DNA of 64,000 nt from Gorillibacterium timonense (GTDB taxonomy: Bacteria; Bacillota; Bacilli; Paenibacillales; NBRC-103111). Below the pieces are notes generated by a model that worked only from the letters and a program-made list of their open reading frames with translations, had not been told where the DNA came from and searched no databases. The position numbers and the translations under genes were made by a program. The stretch lies in contig NZ_LN881724.1 of NCBI RefSeq assembly GCF_001457415.1, forward strand, positions 62,001 through 126,000, given 5' to 3'. Of the stretch, positions 55,262 to 63,859 are shown piece after piece (positions within the stretch are counted from its first letter, which is position 1; every line of letters starts with the position of its first letter).

Positions 55262-56044
55262 GTGAATCATAAGACGAAAAAAATCGAGAAAATGATAGTC
55301 CGAGAACGGTTGTTGGAAAGGCGGGAGGTCTTGTATCTGGTCATCCTCTTGGCCTTCACGCTGCTCAGCATGCATCAGGTAAATGACATTCGCATCGGCA
55401 CGCAGTTCCGCCCTTACCCGTTCATAGTCTGGAATTTATTCCTGGCTTGGGTTCCTATCGCCTTCCAGCTTATCTTCGCTCATGCGTATGAACGGCCCAA
55501 AAGCGGGGGGAGAACGCTGGTCCTGGCGGGGGCAGGAGCCGGCTGGTTCTTTTTTTACCCGAATGCCCCTTACCTGGTGACCGACCTTCTACATGTATTT
55601 GCCAATTATCCGGTTGATCCAGACACGTATTTCTGGCGTGAGCTGCCATTCTGGAACCATCTCTTCTCGCTGCTTCTGGCGGCTCTTATCGGCCTCGTCC
55701 TCGGCTGCTATTCCTTGTGGTCCGTCCATAAGCTTGTTAGAAGGAGCTACGGACGAGTGATCGGCTGGGCGTTCGCTTTGTCGGTTCTCGCGCTCGGCTC
55801 GCTCGGTGTTTACTTTGGCCGTTTTCTGCGGCTCAACAGCTGGGATCTTGTGACCAGTCCGAGCTATCTGTGGTCAGAGATCACAACGGCTCTTGCTCCG
55901 TCCCGCCTCCATTTTGTGTTTTCGTTTTGCGAAGGGATGTTTCTGCTCATGCTGTTTGCCTATACGGGGTTCTCCTTGCTTCTAAAAAGAGGGCAGGGTG
56001 AAGAGGGGAGAAACGGCTCCGAGATTCGAAAAGAGGACAAATAA
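55262..56044 (+). CDS. DUF1361 integral membrane protein
   Basis: 260 residues from the GTG at 55262, 4 bases after GGAGGAG; the GTG at 55241 lacks a site. About seven hydrophobic helices. The DUF1361 signature is visible in PYPFIVWNLFLAWVPIAFQL, FFYPNAPYLVTDLLHV, WNHLFSLLLAALIGLVLG, GSLGVYFGRFLRLNSWDL and FVFSFCEGMFLLMLFAYTGF. No function is established for this family. The gene stands alone, without operon partners. Confidence 0.85.
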   Translation: MNHKTKKIEKMIVRERLLERREVLYLVILLAFTLLSMHQVNDIRIGTQFRPYPFIVWNLFLAWVPIAFQLIFAHAYERPKSGGRTLVLAGAGAGWFFFYPNAPYLVTDLLHVFANYPVDPDTYFWRELPFWNHLFSLLLAALIGLVLGCYSLWSVHKLVRRSYGRVIGWAFALSVLALGSLGVYFGRFLRLNSWDLVTSPSYLWSEITTALAPSRLHFVFSFCEGMFLLMLFAYTGFSLLLKRGQGEEGRNGSEIRKEDK

Positions 56045-56186
56045 GGCGAATTGCCATTGGGGGACATCTGTACGAAAAAGAGAAAAAACCACTCATTTCC
56101 AAGTGACGCAAGGAGGAAGGGAAAGCTTACATCAATATCATAATATTTTTCTTTCTCCCATAAAAAAACCTATTATGGAAGATATA

Positions 56187-56215
56187 TTGACGCCTACATG
56201 ATAGCATTTTATAAT
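56187..56215 (+). promoter_or_regulatory. Promoter of the opp operon
   Basis: TTGACG (56187-56192), exactly 17 bases, TATAAT (56210-56215), set in a very AT-rich stretch. It lies about 77 bases before the oppA start. The predicted start point falls just before a terminator-like hairpin. Confidence 0.8.
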
Positions 56216-56226
56216 TTTTTGAAAGG

Positions 56227-56264
56227 ATAGAAGTCCTCATTCGGAATGGACTTCTATCTTTTTT
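56227..56264 (+). terminator. Leader terminator (possible attenuator) before oppA
   Basis: ATAGAAGTCC-tcattcggaa-GGACTTCTAT-type stem (10 bp, 56227-56256) followed by CTTTTTT. It begins within a few bases of the predicted opp transcription start and lies before the oppA ribosome site, so transcripts would have to read through it. Confidence 0.65.
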
Positions 56265-56291
56265 ATCAGAACATATAGGGGAGGAAACGTC

Positions 56292-57971
56292 TTGAGAAGA
56301 GCGAAACTGCTTTTGGCAATTATTTCGGTCATCGCTTTGCTTGCAGGCTGCACGAATTCGAAATCGGGTTCGAGCTCGCCAGCACCTTCGGAGTCGCAAG
56401 CGCCTTCGGCCAGCACCGCTCCCGAGGCGAGCACGGGAGGAGCGAAGGTCATCAACTTGGGCAAGGACGTGGAGCTGGCCTCCATGGACTCGGCTATCGC
56501 TACTGACGGTTTGTCCTTTGAAGTCATTGCTGCCACGATCGAAGGTTTGTATACCATTGATGCGGACGGGGTTCCCCAGCTTGCAATGGCTGAGAAAGCC
56601 GATGTGAGCGCCGACGGCAAAACCTACACCTTCACCATCCGGGATGCCAAATGGTCAAATGGTACCCCCGTATCTGCGAAGGACTTCGAATTTGCCTGGA
56701 AGCGCCTTGTCGATCCGGCAACCGCCAGTGAGTACAGCTTCATCATGGGCGTAGCCGGCGTGAAGAACGCCGACGACATCGTCGCTGGGAAGAAAGGAAT
56801 CGACGAACTCGGGGTTACGGCTAAGGACGACAAGACGCTCGTCGTCGAGTTGGACCGTCCGGTCGCCTTCTTCAATTCCTTGCTGGCCTTCCCTTCGTTT
56901 TATCCGATCAATGAAGCCTTCTACAAAGAGAAGGGCGACCAGTACGCCCTGACGGCCGACGGGCTTCTGGCCAACGGACCGTTCAAGATGAAGACCTGGG
57001 AAGTCGGCGGAACGTCCTTCTACCTGGAGAAGAATCCGGATTATTTCGATGCCGCCAGCATTAAAGTGGACGGCTTGAATTACAAAATCATCAAGGACAC
57101 CCAGCAATCCATTCTGGCTTATGAGAACGGCGATCTCGACTATGTCATGCTGTCCGGCGAACAGATCGTCAAGTATCTGCAAAGCCCGGAATATCACAGC
57201 ATCGTCGCAGGCTACCTCTGGTACCTGTCGCCGAATCAGAAGGTCAAGGGCCTCGAGAACGTCAACCTGCGCAAGGCTCTGTCGCTCGCCTATGACAAGA
57301 AAGCCATTGTCGACGACATCCTGAAGGACGGCTCCATCGTCGCCGACTTCGCGGTTCCGACGCTGCTTGCCACCGGACCGGACGGCAAGGACTACCGGGA
57401 AACCGCCGGAACCTATTCGTCCACCAACAAGGAAGAAGCGAAGAAGTATTGGGAGAAGGCGAAATCCGAGCTTGGCATCGACTCGATCAAGCTGGAGCTG
57501 CTGTTCGAAGATACGGAATCCGCCACCCTCGTCGCTCAGTTCCTTCAATCCGAGATTGAAAGCACGCTGCCGGGCGTAACCTTCGACCTGAAATCGCAGC
57601 CGAAGAAAAACCGCGTCGAGCTGATGCAGAACGGCGACTATCAAGTCGGTCTCACCCGTTGGGGCCCCGACTATGCCGACCCGATGACCTACCTCGACAT
57701 GTGGACGACGGGAAGCCCGAACAACTATGGCCTCTGGTCCGACAAAACCTATGACGATCTCATTCAGAGAGCCAGCAAGGGCGACCTGGCCAGCAAGCCG
57801 GAAGAGCGCTGGGAAGCCTTGAAGAAGGCGGAAAGCATCGTCATGGATCAAGCCGTTATCTTCCCGGTTTATCAAAAAGGCAACGCCGTCCTCATTAAGC
57901 CGAGTGTAACCGGAATCGAATTCCATTCCGTGGGCGTAAACGTCTTCTACAAGCACGCCGATAAAAAATAA
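56292..57971 (+). CDS. oppA: Oligopeptide ABC transporter substrate-binding lipoprotein
   Basis: 559 residues, TTG start with GGGGAGGAAACGTC upstream and no usable ATG. Lipobox LLAGC with Cys20, Ser/Pro/Ala linker to about 50, then a family 5 peptide-binding domain (NLGKDVELASMDSAIATDG, TYTFTIRDAKWSNGTPVSAK, PVAFFNSLLAFPSFYPINEA, NVNLRKALSLAYDKKAIVDD, TRWGPDYADPMTYLDMW). It captures short peptides outside for OppBCDF. A strong hairpin separates it from oppB, which should lower expression of the membrane and ATPase genes. Confidence 0.95.
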   Translation: MRRAKLLLAIISVIALLAGCTNSKSGSSSPAPSESQAPSASTAPEASTGGAKVINLGKDVELASMDSAIATDGLSFEVIAATIEGLYTIDADGVPQLAMAEKADVSADGKTYTFTIRDAKWSNGTPVSAKDFEFAWKRLVDPATASEYSFIMGVAGVKNADDIVAGKKGIDELGVTAKDDKTLVVELDRPVAFFNSLLAFPSFYPINEAFYKEKGDQYALTADGLLANGPFKMKTWEVGGTSFYLEKNPDYFDAASIKVDGLNYKIIKDTQQSILAYENGDLDYVMLSGEQIVKYLQSPEYHSIVAGYLWYLSPNQKVKGLENVNLRKALSLAYDKKAIVDDILKDGSIVADFAVPTLLATGPDGKDYRETAGTYSSTNKEEAKKYWEKAKSELGIDSIKLELLFEDTESATLVAQFLQSEIESTLPGVTFDLKSQPKKNRVELMQNGDYQVGLTRWGPDYADPMTYLDMWTTGSPNNYGLWSDKTYDDLIQRASKGDLASKPEERWEALKKAESIVMDQAVIFPVYQKGNAVLIKPSVTGIEFHSVGVNVFYKHADKK

Positions 57972-58029
57972 TCGGCGGCGGAGAATCCTCACCGATATTG
58001 CTTTGCAGCTTTGCGCTCATAGTTGAGAA

Positions 58030-58076
58030 GCCGGATTGCAATGGCGGATTATCCGCGATTGCAATCCGGCATTTTT
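58030..58076 (+). terminator. Strong stem-loop between oppA and oppB
   Basis: GCCGGATTGCAAT and ATTGCAATCCGGC form a perfect 13-bp stem with a 15-base loop that itself contains GGCGGAT/ATCCGCG, followed by ATTTTTAA. Partial termination here would make oppA the dominant product. Confidence 0.8.
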
Positions 58077-58085
58077 AAGAGGTGA

Positions 58086-59033
58086 ATGGACCTGAAAAAG
58101 TATGTGCTCAAACGATTGGCCATCGCGGCCGTCACCCTCTTGGTGATCCTGCTGGTGCTGTTCATGATGCTCGAGATGATGCCGGGCTCTCCTTTTAACG
58201 ACGAGAAAATTACCCAAGCGCAAAGGGCGCTTTTGGACGCCAAATACGGCCTGGATCAGCCGATTTTCGTCCGGTTCTTGAATTACATCAAGGCGATGCT
58301 GAGCGGAGACTTCGGAGTCTCCTACGTCATTCAGAAAAACATGCCGATCTCCACCATGCTCGGCGGACGCCTGCCCGTGTCCATGCAGATCGGTCTGCAA
58401 GCGGTCGTGCTCGGCACCATCATCGGGCTCTTGCTTGGGATCGTCGCTGCCTTGAAGCGCAACAGCTTTGCCGACAGCCTGACGACCTTCATCTCTGTCA
58501 TCGGGGTCAGCTTTCCGTCCTATGTATTTGCTCTGGGCTTGTCCTATTTCCTCGGCTCCAAGCTCAAATGGTTCCCGATTCTGTATACCACGAGCAAGCC
58601 GTTCATCTCCACGATCTTACCGACCATCGCCCTGTCCATGTTTACGATCGCGACGGTGGCGCGCTTCGCCCGCTCGGAAATGATCGATGTGCTGGGCTCG
58701 GATTATCTGCTTCTGTCTGAAAGCAAAGGAGTCAACCGGAGAAGGTTGATCTACATTCATGCGCTGCGCAACGCGCTCATTCCGATCATCACGGTGCTTG
58801 CACCGCTGGTCGTCGGCCTCATGACCGGCAGCCTGGTCATCGAGCAGATCTTTTCCATCCCTGGGATCGGCAGCCTGCTTGTCACGGCCATTCAGGTGAA
58901 CGACTACAACGTCATCATCGCCGTCACCTTCATCTACAGCGTCATGTTCATCGCCATCATGCTGGCCGTGGATATCTTGTATGGAATCATCGATCCGCGA
59001 ATCCGTTTGGCAAAGGGGGATAACCATGGCTGA
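58086..59033 (+). CDS. oppB: Oligopeptide ABC transporter permease OppB
   Basis: 315 residues, AAGAGGTGA before the ATG. N-terminal KKYVLKRLAIAAVTLLVILL, the FLGSKLKWFPI segment, six helices and the DPP/Opp loop with YIHALRNALIPIITVLAPLV. Overlaps oppC by 8 bases. Forms the channel with OppC. Confidence 0.95.
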   Translation: MDLKKYVLKRLAIAAVTLLVILLVLFMMLEMMPGSPFNDEKITQAQRALLDAKYGLDQPIFVRFLNYIKAMLSGDFGVSYVIQKNMPISTMLGGRLPVSMQIGLQAVVLGTIIGLLLGIVAALKRNSFADSLTTFISVIGVSFPSYVFALGLSYFLGSKLKWFPILYTTSKPFISTILPTIALSMFTIATVARFARSEMIDVLGSDYLLLSESKGVNRRRLIYIHALRNALIPIITVLAPLVVGLMTGSLVIEQIFSIPGIGSLLVTAIQVNDYNVIIAVTFIYSVMFIAIMLAVDILYGIIDPRIRLAKGDNHG

Positions 59034-60045
59034 TCCGATGCAGACCCCGGCCTTTGAGCCAGGCGACTTTCAGTTAGCAGACAATGGTGCCCGGGCGCAC
59101 ATTGATCATACCTACAGCAGCCAATCCTATTGGAGGGATGCTTACCGTCGCTTCATCGCCAATAAGGGTGCGGTGTTCGGACTCTTCGTCATCCTGATCA
59201 TCACAATTCTCGCGATCATCGGCCCGATGATGAGCGAGCATACGTACAAGTCGATCAACATCAAGCACAAGAGCCTCGCTCCCCGAATTGAAGGCTTCGA
59301 GAAGATGCCGATCTTTAACGGGGTTGCGAACGGCATTAACTCTTACAAAGAAAAAGGGCTCGACGACGTCTACTATGTCTTCGGAACCGATACGCTCGGC
59401 CGCGATCTGTGGACCCGCACCTGGCAGGGTACCCGCATCTCACTCTACATCGCCCTCATCGCCGTAGCGATTGACATGGTGATCGGCATGAGCTACGGCT
59501 TGATCTCCGGCTACTTCGGAGGAGCTGTGGACAATGTGATGCAGCGGTTCATCGAAATTCTGAGCGGGATCCCCAATCTGGTCATCGTGACTCTGCTCAT
59601 TGTGGTGCTCAAGCCGGGACTTGTCACGATTACGCTCGCGCTTATGATCACCGGCTGGATCGGCATGAGCCGGGTCGCGCGGGCGCAGATGCTCAAGCTG
59701 AAGGAGCAGGAGTTCGTACTCGCCTCCCGAACCCTCGGCGCCGGCAATTTCGTCATCATCTTCAAGGATATTCTGCCGAACATCTTCGGCCAAATCATCA
59801 TCATGTCGATGTTTTCCATTCCGAGCGCGATCTTCACCGAGGCATTCCTCGCGTTTATCGGTCTGGGCATCCCCCAACCGATGGCCTCCCTCGGGTCTCT
59901 CATCAGCGAGAGCTTCAAATCGATGACGATCTATCCCTATATGATCGTAGCCCCGGTCGTTGTGCTCGCTCTCTTGATGCTGAGCTTCAACCTCTTGGCG
60001 GATGGGCTCAAGGACGCGCTCGATCCGAAAATGAAGGAAATGTAG
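59026..60045 (+). CDS. oppC: Oligopeptide ABC transporter permease OppC
   Basis: 339 residues from the ATG at 59026, inside the oppB end. A cytoplasmic N-terminus of about 45 residues, six helices with an extended external loop (YKSINIKHKSLAPRIEGFEK) between helices 1 and 2, HVFGTDTLGRD-type FGTDTLGRDLWTRTWQG, and the ATPase-contact loop FVLASRTLGAGNFVIIFKDI. Second half of the channel. Confidence 0.95.
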   Translation: MADPMQTPAFEPGDFQLADNGARAHIDHTYSSQSYWRDAYRRFIANKGAVFGLFVILIITILAIIGPMMSEHTYKSINIKHKSLAPRIEGFEKMPIFNGVANGINSYKEKGLDDVYYVFGTDTLGRDLWTRTWQGTRISLYIALIAVAIDMVIGMSYGLISGYFGGAVDNVMQRFIEILSGIPNLVIVTLLIVVLKPGLVTITLALMITGWIGMSRVARAQMLKLKEQEFVLASRTLGAGNFVIIFKDILPNIFGQIIIMSMFSIPSAIFTEAFLAFIGLGIPQPMASLGSLISESFKSMTIYPYMIVAPVVVLALLMLSFNLLADGLKDALDPKMKEM

Positions 60046-60057
60046 GAGGACGTCTTG

Positions 60058-61152
60058 ATGAGTGAACCGGTGTTAACCATAAACGATTTGTCCATTTCCT
60101 TCAAAACCTCGAACGGCGTGGTCAATGCGATCCGAGGCGTGGATTTGGAGCTCAATAAAGGGGAAACCATCGCCATTGTTGGAGAATCCGGCAGCGGCAA
60201 ATCGGTGACGGTGAAGGCGATCATGGGCATCTTGAGCGGCAACGAGGAGATCAATTCCGGCTCGATTACGTTCCGCTATGACCGTGATGGCGAAGAGGTG
60301 ACCCAAGATCTCTTGAAGCTGTCCAAGAAAGAAATGCGCAAGCGGATCAACGGAAAGCGGATCGCCATGGTGTTTCAAGATCCGATGACCTCGCTCAATC
60401 CGACGATGACCGTCGGCAATCAGATCATGGAGGGCATGATCATCCATCTGAAGCTGAGTCGAGCTCGGGCCTATGAACGGTCGCTTGAACTTCTCCAACT
60501 CGTCGGCATCACCGACCCGGAGAAGCGGATGAAGAGCTACCCCCATCAGCTGTCCGGCGGAATGAGGCAGCGGGTGGTCATCGCCATCATGCTGGCCTGC
60601 AACCCGGAGGTGCTGATCTGCGACGAGCCGACCACGGCTCTCGACGTGACCGTCCAGGCAAAGATCCTTGAATTGATTAAGGATATTCAGGCCAAGACTA
60701 ATATCTCGGTCATCTATATCACCCATGACCTGGGAGTGGTCGCCAAGGTGGCGGATTATGTATCCGTCATGTATGCAGGCAAGATTGTCGAGCGGGGCAC
60801 GGTGAATGAGATCTTTTATGACCCGAAGCATCCTTATACGTGGGGGCTCCTGTCCTCCATGCCGGACATCGGTACGGAGAACGAGAAGCTGTATTCGATT
60901 CCCGGCAGCCCGCCTAACCTGCTGCACAAGGTGGAAGGCGATGCCTTTGCGCCAAGGAATGCCTTCGCGCTGAACATCGATTTCAAGCAGGAGCCGCCGA
61001 TGTTCAAGGTCAGCGACACCCATTACGCGGCAACTTGGCTGCTTCATGAGAATGCGCCGAAGGTAGAGATGCCCGAGACACTGAGAAAAAGAATTGATAC
61101 CGTGGTGAAGGAGGCGGGAGGCAGATGGACGGACAGCCGCTCTTACAAGTAA
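60058..61152 (+). CDS. oppD: Oligopeptide ABC transporter ATPase OppD
   Basis: 364 residues from the ATG at 60058, 8 bases after GGAGG. Walker [12 protein letters not shown]-loop [12 protein letters not shown], signature LSGGMRQRV, Walker [14 protein letters not shown] and H-loop THDL. The C-terminal oligopeptide domain contains [13 protein letters not shown], but the usual four-Cys iron-sulfur-like cluster is not visible. Overlaps oppF by 28 bases. Confidence 0.96.
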   Translation: MSEPVLTINDLSISFKTSNGVVNAIRGVDLELNKGETIAIVGESGSGKSVTVKAIMGILSGNEEINSGSITFRYDRDGEEVTQDLLKLSKKEMRKRINGKRIAMVFQDPMTSLNPTMTVGNQIMEGMIIHLKLSRARAYERSLELLQLVGITDPEKRMKSYPHQLSGGMRQRVVIAIMLACNPEVLICDEPTTALDVTVQAKILELIKDIQAKTNISVIYITHDLGVVAKVADYVSVMYAGKIVERGTVNEIFYDPKHPYTWGLLSSMPDIGTENEKLYSIPGSPPNLLHKVEGDAFAPRNAFALNIDFKQEPPMFKVSDTHYAATWLLHENAPKVEMPETLRKRIDTVVKEAGGRWTDSRSYK

Positions 61153-62051
61153 CCGATTTGAAGCAGCATTTCCGAATGAACAAGCGATTCACGGTGAAAG
61201 CCGTAAACGGCGTATCGTTCGATATCCGCGAGGGTGAAACCTACGGGCTTGTCGGCGAGTCCGGCAGCGGCAAATCGACGATCGGCCGTTCGATCATTCG
61301 TCTCTATAAGCCGACTTCCGGCAAAGTCACCTTCGAAGGCGTGGATATTTCGGGCCCTTTGAAGGAGAGGGAGCAAGTCCTTCTGCGCACCAAGATGCAG
61401 ATGATCTTCCAGGACCCGATGGCAAGCTTAAACCCCCGGAAGAAGGTCATCGACCTCATCGCCCAGGGGCTCGACATCCATAAGCTCTACAAAACCAAAG
61501 AAGAGCGCAAGGAGAAGGTGTATCGCATTCTGGACAAGGTGGGCCTCTCCCGTGAACACGCCAACCGGTATGCCCATCAGTTCTCAGGCGGACAGCGCCA
61601 GCGCATCGGCATCGCCCGAGCGCTCATCATGGAGCCGAAGCTGATCATCGCCGACGAAGCGATCAGCGCGCTCGATGTGTCGATTCAGGCGCAGGTCGTT
61701 AACCTCATGAAGGACATTCAAGAGGAGACGAATACGGCGTTCCTGTTCATCGCGCACGATCTGTCCATGGTCAAGTACATCTCCGACCGGATCGGCGTGC
61801 TTCATCTCGGTTATCTGGTGGAGACAGGAACCACCCATGAAATCTTCGAGAATCCGGTCCATCCGTACACGAAGTCGCTCTTGTCGGCGATTCCGCTCGC
61901 AAACCCTGTGAAGGAAAAAGACCGCGTCGCCATCCCGTACGATTATGCGACAAGCGGAATCGATTACTCCAAGGGAATCCAGCACGACCTTACCTCCACG
62001 CACAAGGTGCTTGCCACACCGGAGGAACTGACGGCCTGGACGAACGGGTAA
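61125..62051 (+). CDS. oppF: Oligopeptide ABC transporter ATPase OppF
   Basis: 308 residues, slightly shorter than the usual 320-330. Walker [11 protein letters not shown]-loop MIFQDPMASLNPRKKV, signature FSGGQRQRIGIARAL, Walker B LIIADEAISALDVSIQAQ, H-loop AHDLSMVKYISDRI, and the C-terminal HPYTKSLLSAIP. The AHA-type DEAISALD is the normal OppF form. Last gene of the operon, with a terminator about 90 bases on. Confidence 0.96.
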   Translation: MDGQPLLQVTDLKQHFRMNKRFTVKAVNGVSFDIREGETYGLVGESGSGKSTIGRSIIRLYKPTSGKVTFEGVDISGPLKEREQVLLRTKMQMIFQDPMASLNPRKKVIDLIAQGLDIHKLYKTKEERKEKVYRILDKVGLSREHANRYAHQFSGGQRQRIGIARALIMEPKLIIADEAISALDVSIQAQVVNLMKDIQEETNTAFLFIAHDLSMVKYISDRIGVLHLGYLVETGTTHEIFENPVHPYTKSLLSAIPLANPVKEKDRVAIPYDYATSGIDYSKGIQHDLTSTHKVLATPEELTAWTNG

Positions 62052-62141
62052 TCGTTCGCCGTTGAGTTATCGTAGCCGTCGGAGCTACCGGAGTAACCGT
62101 ACCATCGAGATCGCCGATAAAATCCGGAGCATTCAACTGAG

Positions 62142-62184
62142 AAGAAGCCGCTCTCCCCAGGAAAGGGAAGGCGGCTTCTTGTTA
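62142..62184 (+). terminator. Terminator after the opp operon
   Basis: AAGAAGCCGC and GCGGCTTCTT form a perfect 10-bp stem with further CTCCCC/GGGAAG-type pairing inside, followed by GTTATGTT. Confidence 0.75.
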
Positions 62185-62191
62185 TGTTGTC

Positions 62192-62270
62192 CTAGAGCGT
62201 GTTTGCAAACCCATGAAACGGTCGAATAGCAGGTGAGTGCCACCTGAAGAGTAGCCATTTGCGGCTATAG
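62192..62270. mobile_element. Partial second copy of the 46-kb MITE-like element
   Basis: The 79-base segment starting CTAGAGCGTGTTTGCAAACC matches 46098-46175 in reverse complement with a few substitutions. It includes one complete terminal repeat (62196-62212) but lacks the other, so it is a truncated copy. It sits between the opp terminator and the end of the GGDEF gene. Confidence 0.75.
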
Positions 62271-62307
62271 TCACAAGAGCTGATACTAATCATGGTGCCT
62301 GTCCCGA

Positions 62308-63783
62308 TTAATGCTGCTTGGATCGTCGTTTGTTCTTGTACATCTCATGGTCGGCCCGCTCGATCATATCTTTGGCGCTGATCGCCTCTCCGGGCTCGTG
62401 GACGAACATGCCGTAGCTGATCGAAAGGGCGAAGAGCCGGTCTGTATCCGTATTGAGCTCCTCCAGATCCATGGAGATGCGGTCCCAGACGGCCAGCGCC
62501 TCCGCTTTGCTTTTGTTGAAGACTAGGATGAACTCGTCTCCACCATACCGAAACAGGAAGTCATTGCGGTCCAGATGAGTTTTGAGCACACGGCTCGCTT
62601 CCAGGATGAGCTCATCGCCAACCGCGTGGCCCCAGCGGTCATTGACCAGCTTAAGGTCGTTGATATCGGCAAAGCATATCGTTAAGCTGCTTTCGGACGA
62701 TTGCTCGGCGATCTTCTTCTCCAGAAGAGCCATACCATACCCTCGGTTTGGAACATCGGTCAGCGGGTCGGTGGTAGCATGCTTTTCCAGCTCGTATTCG
62801 ATCTTCTTCAACTCCGAGATGTCGGTGATGCCGGCCAGGACGCAGACCTCATTCTCAAATTCGATCGCTTCGTAATTGATCATCACCCATTTTTTTGCGG
62901 TTGGCGAGACGTCCAATTGAAATACTCGGTTCCTTGCACTGCCCGTCCGTTCCAACTCCTGTAGGATTTTCTCCTTGCTCTCGGCATCGGGGTAGGTGAC
63001 CGAAGCGTCGACCGATTCAAAGCCCATGGTGAACAGATCGAAGAGCTGGGAAGCCTTGGGGTTAATGAGCACAATGCGATCATCGCTCAAGCGGGACAGC
63101 ACAAGCGGGAACGGATTCACCGAGAACAGCTTCCGAAGCCTTTGCTCGCTCTCTTTTAGGCGGCGCTGGACGGTGAATTGCCGGGTCATGTAGTGATAGA
63201 AGATCAACACGATAAAGATGGCGATGGCTGCGGCTGCCGTGGTATTGATCTGCTTGGTGAGCAAGGCGCTCGGAGCTTGGCCGGTTCGATATAAGAGGAA
63301 TAGAAAGATCAGATGATTGAGCCCGGCAAAACACCCAAACACCCTCGGACGAATTGGCAGCAGAATCGAAACGCCGAGCACGATGATGATGTAAGCGTCA
63401 ACGTTGCCGTCCATGAGCTGGCTGTTGAGAGAGGAGAAGCTGGCGACCGCAAGGCAGAGGGCCGAATAGCCTTGAATGATCATGGAAGACCTCTTCGCCT
63501 GAAGGTCGGAGAAGCTGAATTGAAGCTGCCGGTAAAGGATGAGAAACAGAGCGGATACCGCCGCAGAGAGAAGATGGGTTACAAGGAGGCCTGTCCGGTA
63601 GCGGTCGGAGACGGATTCGCTCAATTGATAGAAATCCACAACGAAAAAGTAAGGATAGGCGAACAGCAGGAAGACGGAGATCCACTTGATCCGCCAAAGC
63701 AAATGCTCGTTATACCATCGGGTAAATAGCAACGTATCGTCGGCCCTGGGTGCTGAAGAGAGAGATTTGATCACAGGACTCAT
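62308..63783 (-). CDS. Membrane PAS-GGDEF diguanylate cyclase
   Basis: 491 residues from the ATG at 63783; a GTG 9 bases on (63774) is better spaced from AAAAGG and would shorten it by three residues. Six hydrophobic segments (about 30-215) form an N-terminal membrane sensor. A PAS-like domain (about 230-330: LRKLFSVNPFPLVLSRLSDD, MINYEAIEFENEVCVLAGIT) is followed by GGDEF, with intact catalytic RYGGDEFILVF. The usual RxxD inhibitory site nine residues upstream reads DRND, so the Arg is displaced. It should make c-di-GMP at the membrane. Confidence 0.92.
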   Translation of the reverse strand: MSPVIKSLSSAPRADDTLLFTRWYNEHLLWRIKWISVFLLFAYPYFFVVDFYQLSESVSDRYRTGLLVTHLLSAAVSALFLILYRQLQFSFSDLQAKRSSMIIQGYSALCLAVASFSSLNSQLMDGNVDAYIIIVLGVSILLPIRPRVFGCFAGLNHLIFLFLLYRTGQAPSALLTKQINTTAAAAIAIFIVLIFYHYMTRQFTVQRRLKESEQRLRKLFSVNPFPLVLSRLSDDRIVLINPKASQLFDLFTMGFESVDASVTYPDAESKEKILQELERTGSARNRVFQLDVSPTAKKWVMINYEAIEFENEVCVLAGITDISELKKIEYELEKHATTDPLTDVPNRGYGMALLEKKIAEQSSESSLTICFADINDLKLVNDRWGHAVGDELILEASRVLKTHLDRNDFLFRYGGDEFILVFNKSKAEALAVWDRISMDLEELNTDTDRLFALSISYGMFVHEPGEAISAKDMIERADHEMYKNKRRSKQH

Positions 63784-63859
63784 CCTTTTGGCAAATTCAA
63801 TGGTATAATTGTAGCACAAAAAAGTGGAATATTTTACATTTATCCGGGAGGGACAAGGA

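Noticed and set aside
56655..57992. 445-codon minus-strand frame opposite oppA
   Set aside because: Same reasoning: OppA is complete on the plus strand and the antisense frame has no motifs.
63804..63809. TATAAT as the nitroreductase promoter
   Set aside because: No acceptable -35 lies 16-18 bases upstream, so it is noted in the gene entry but not listed as a promoter.
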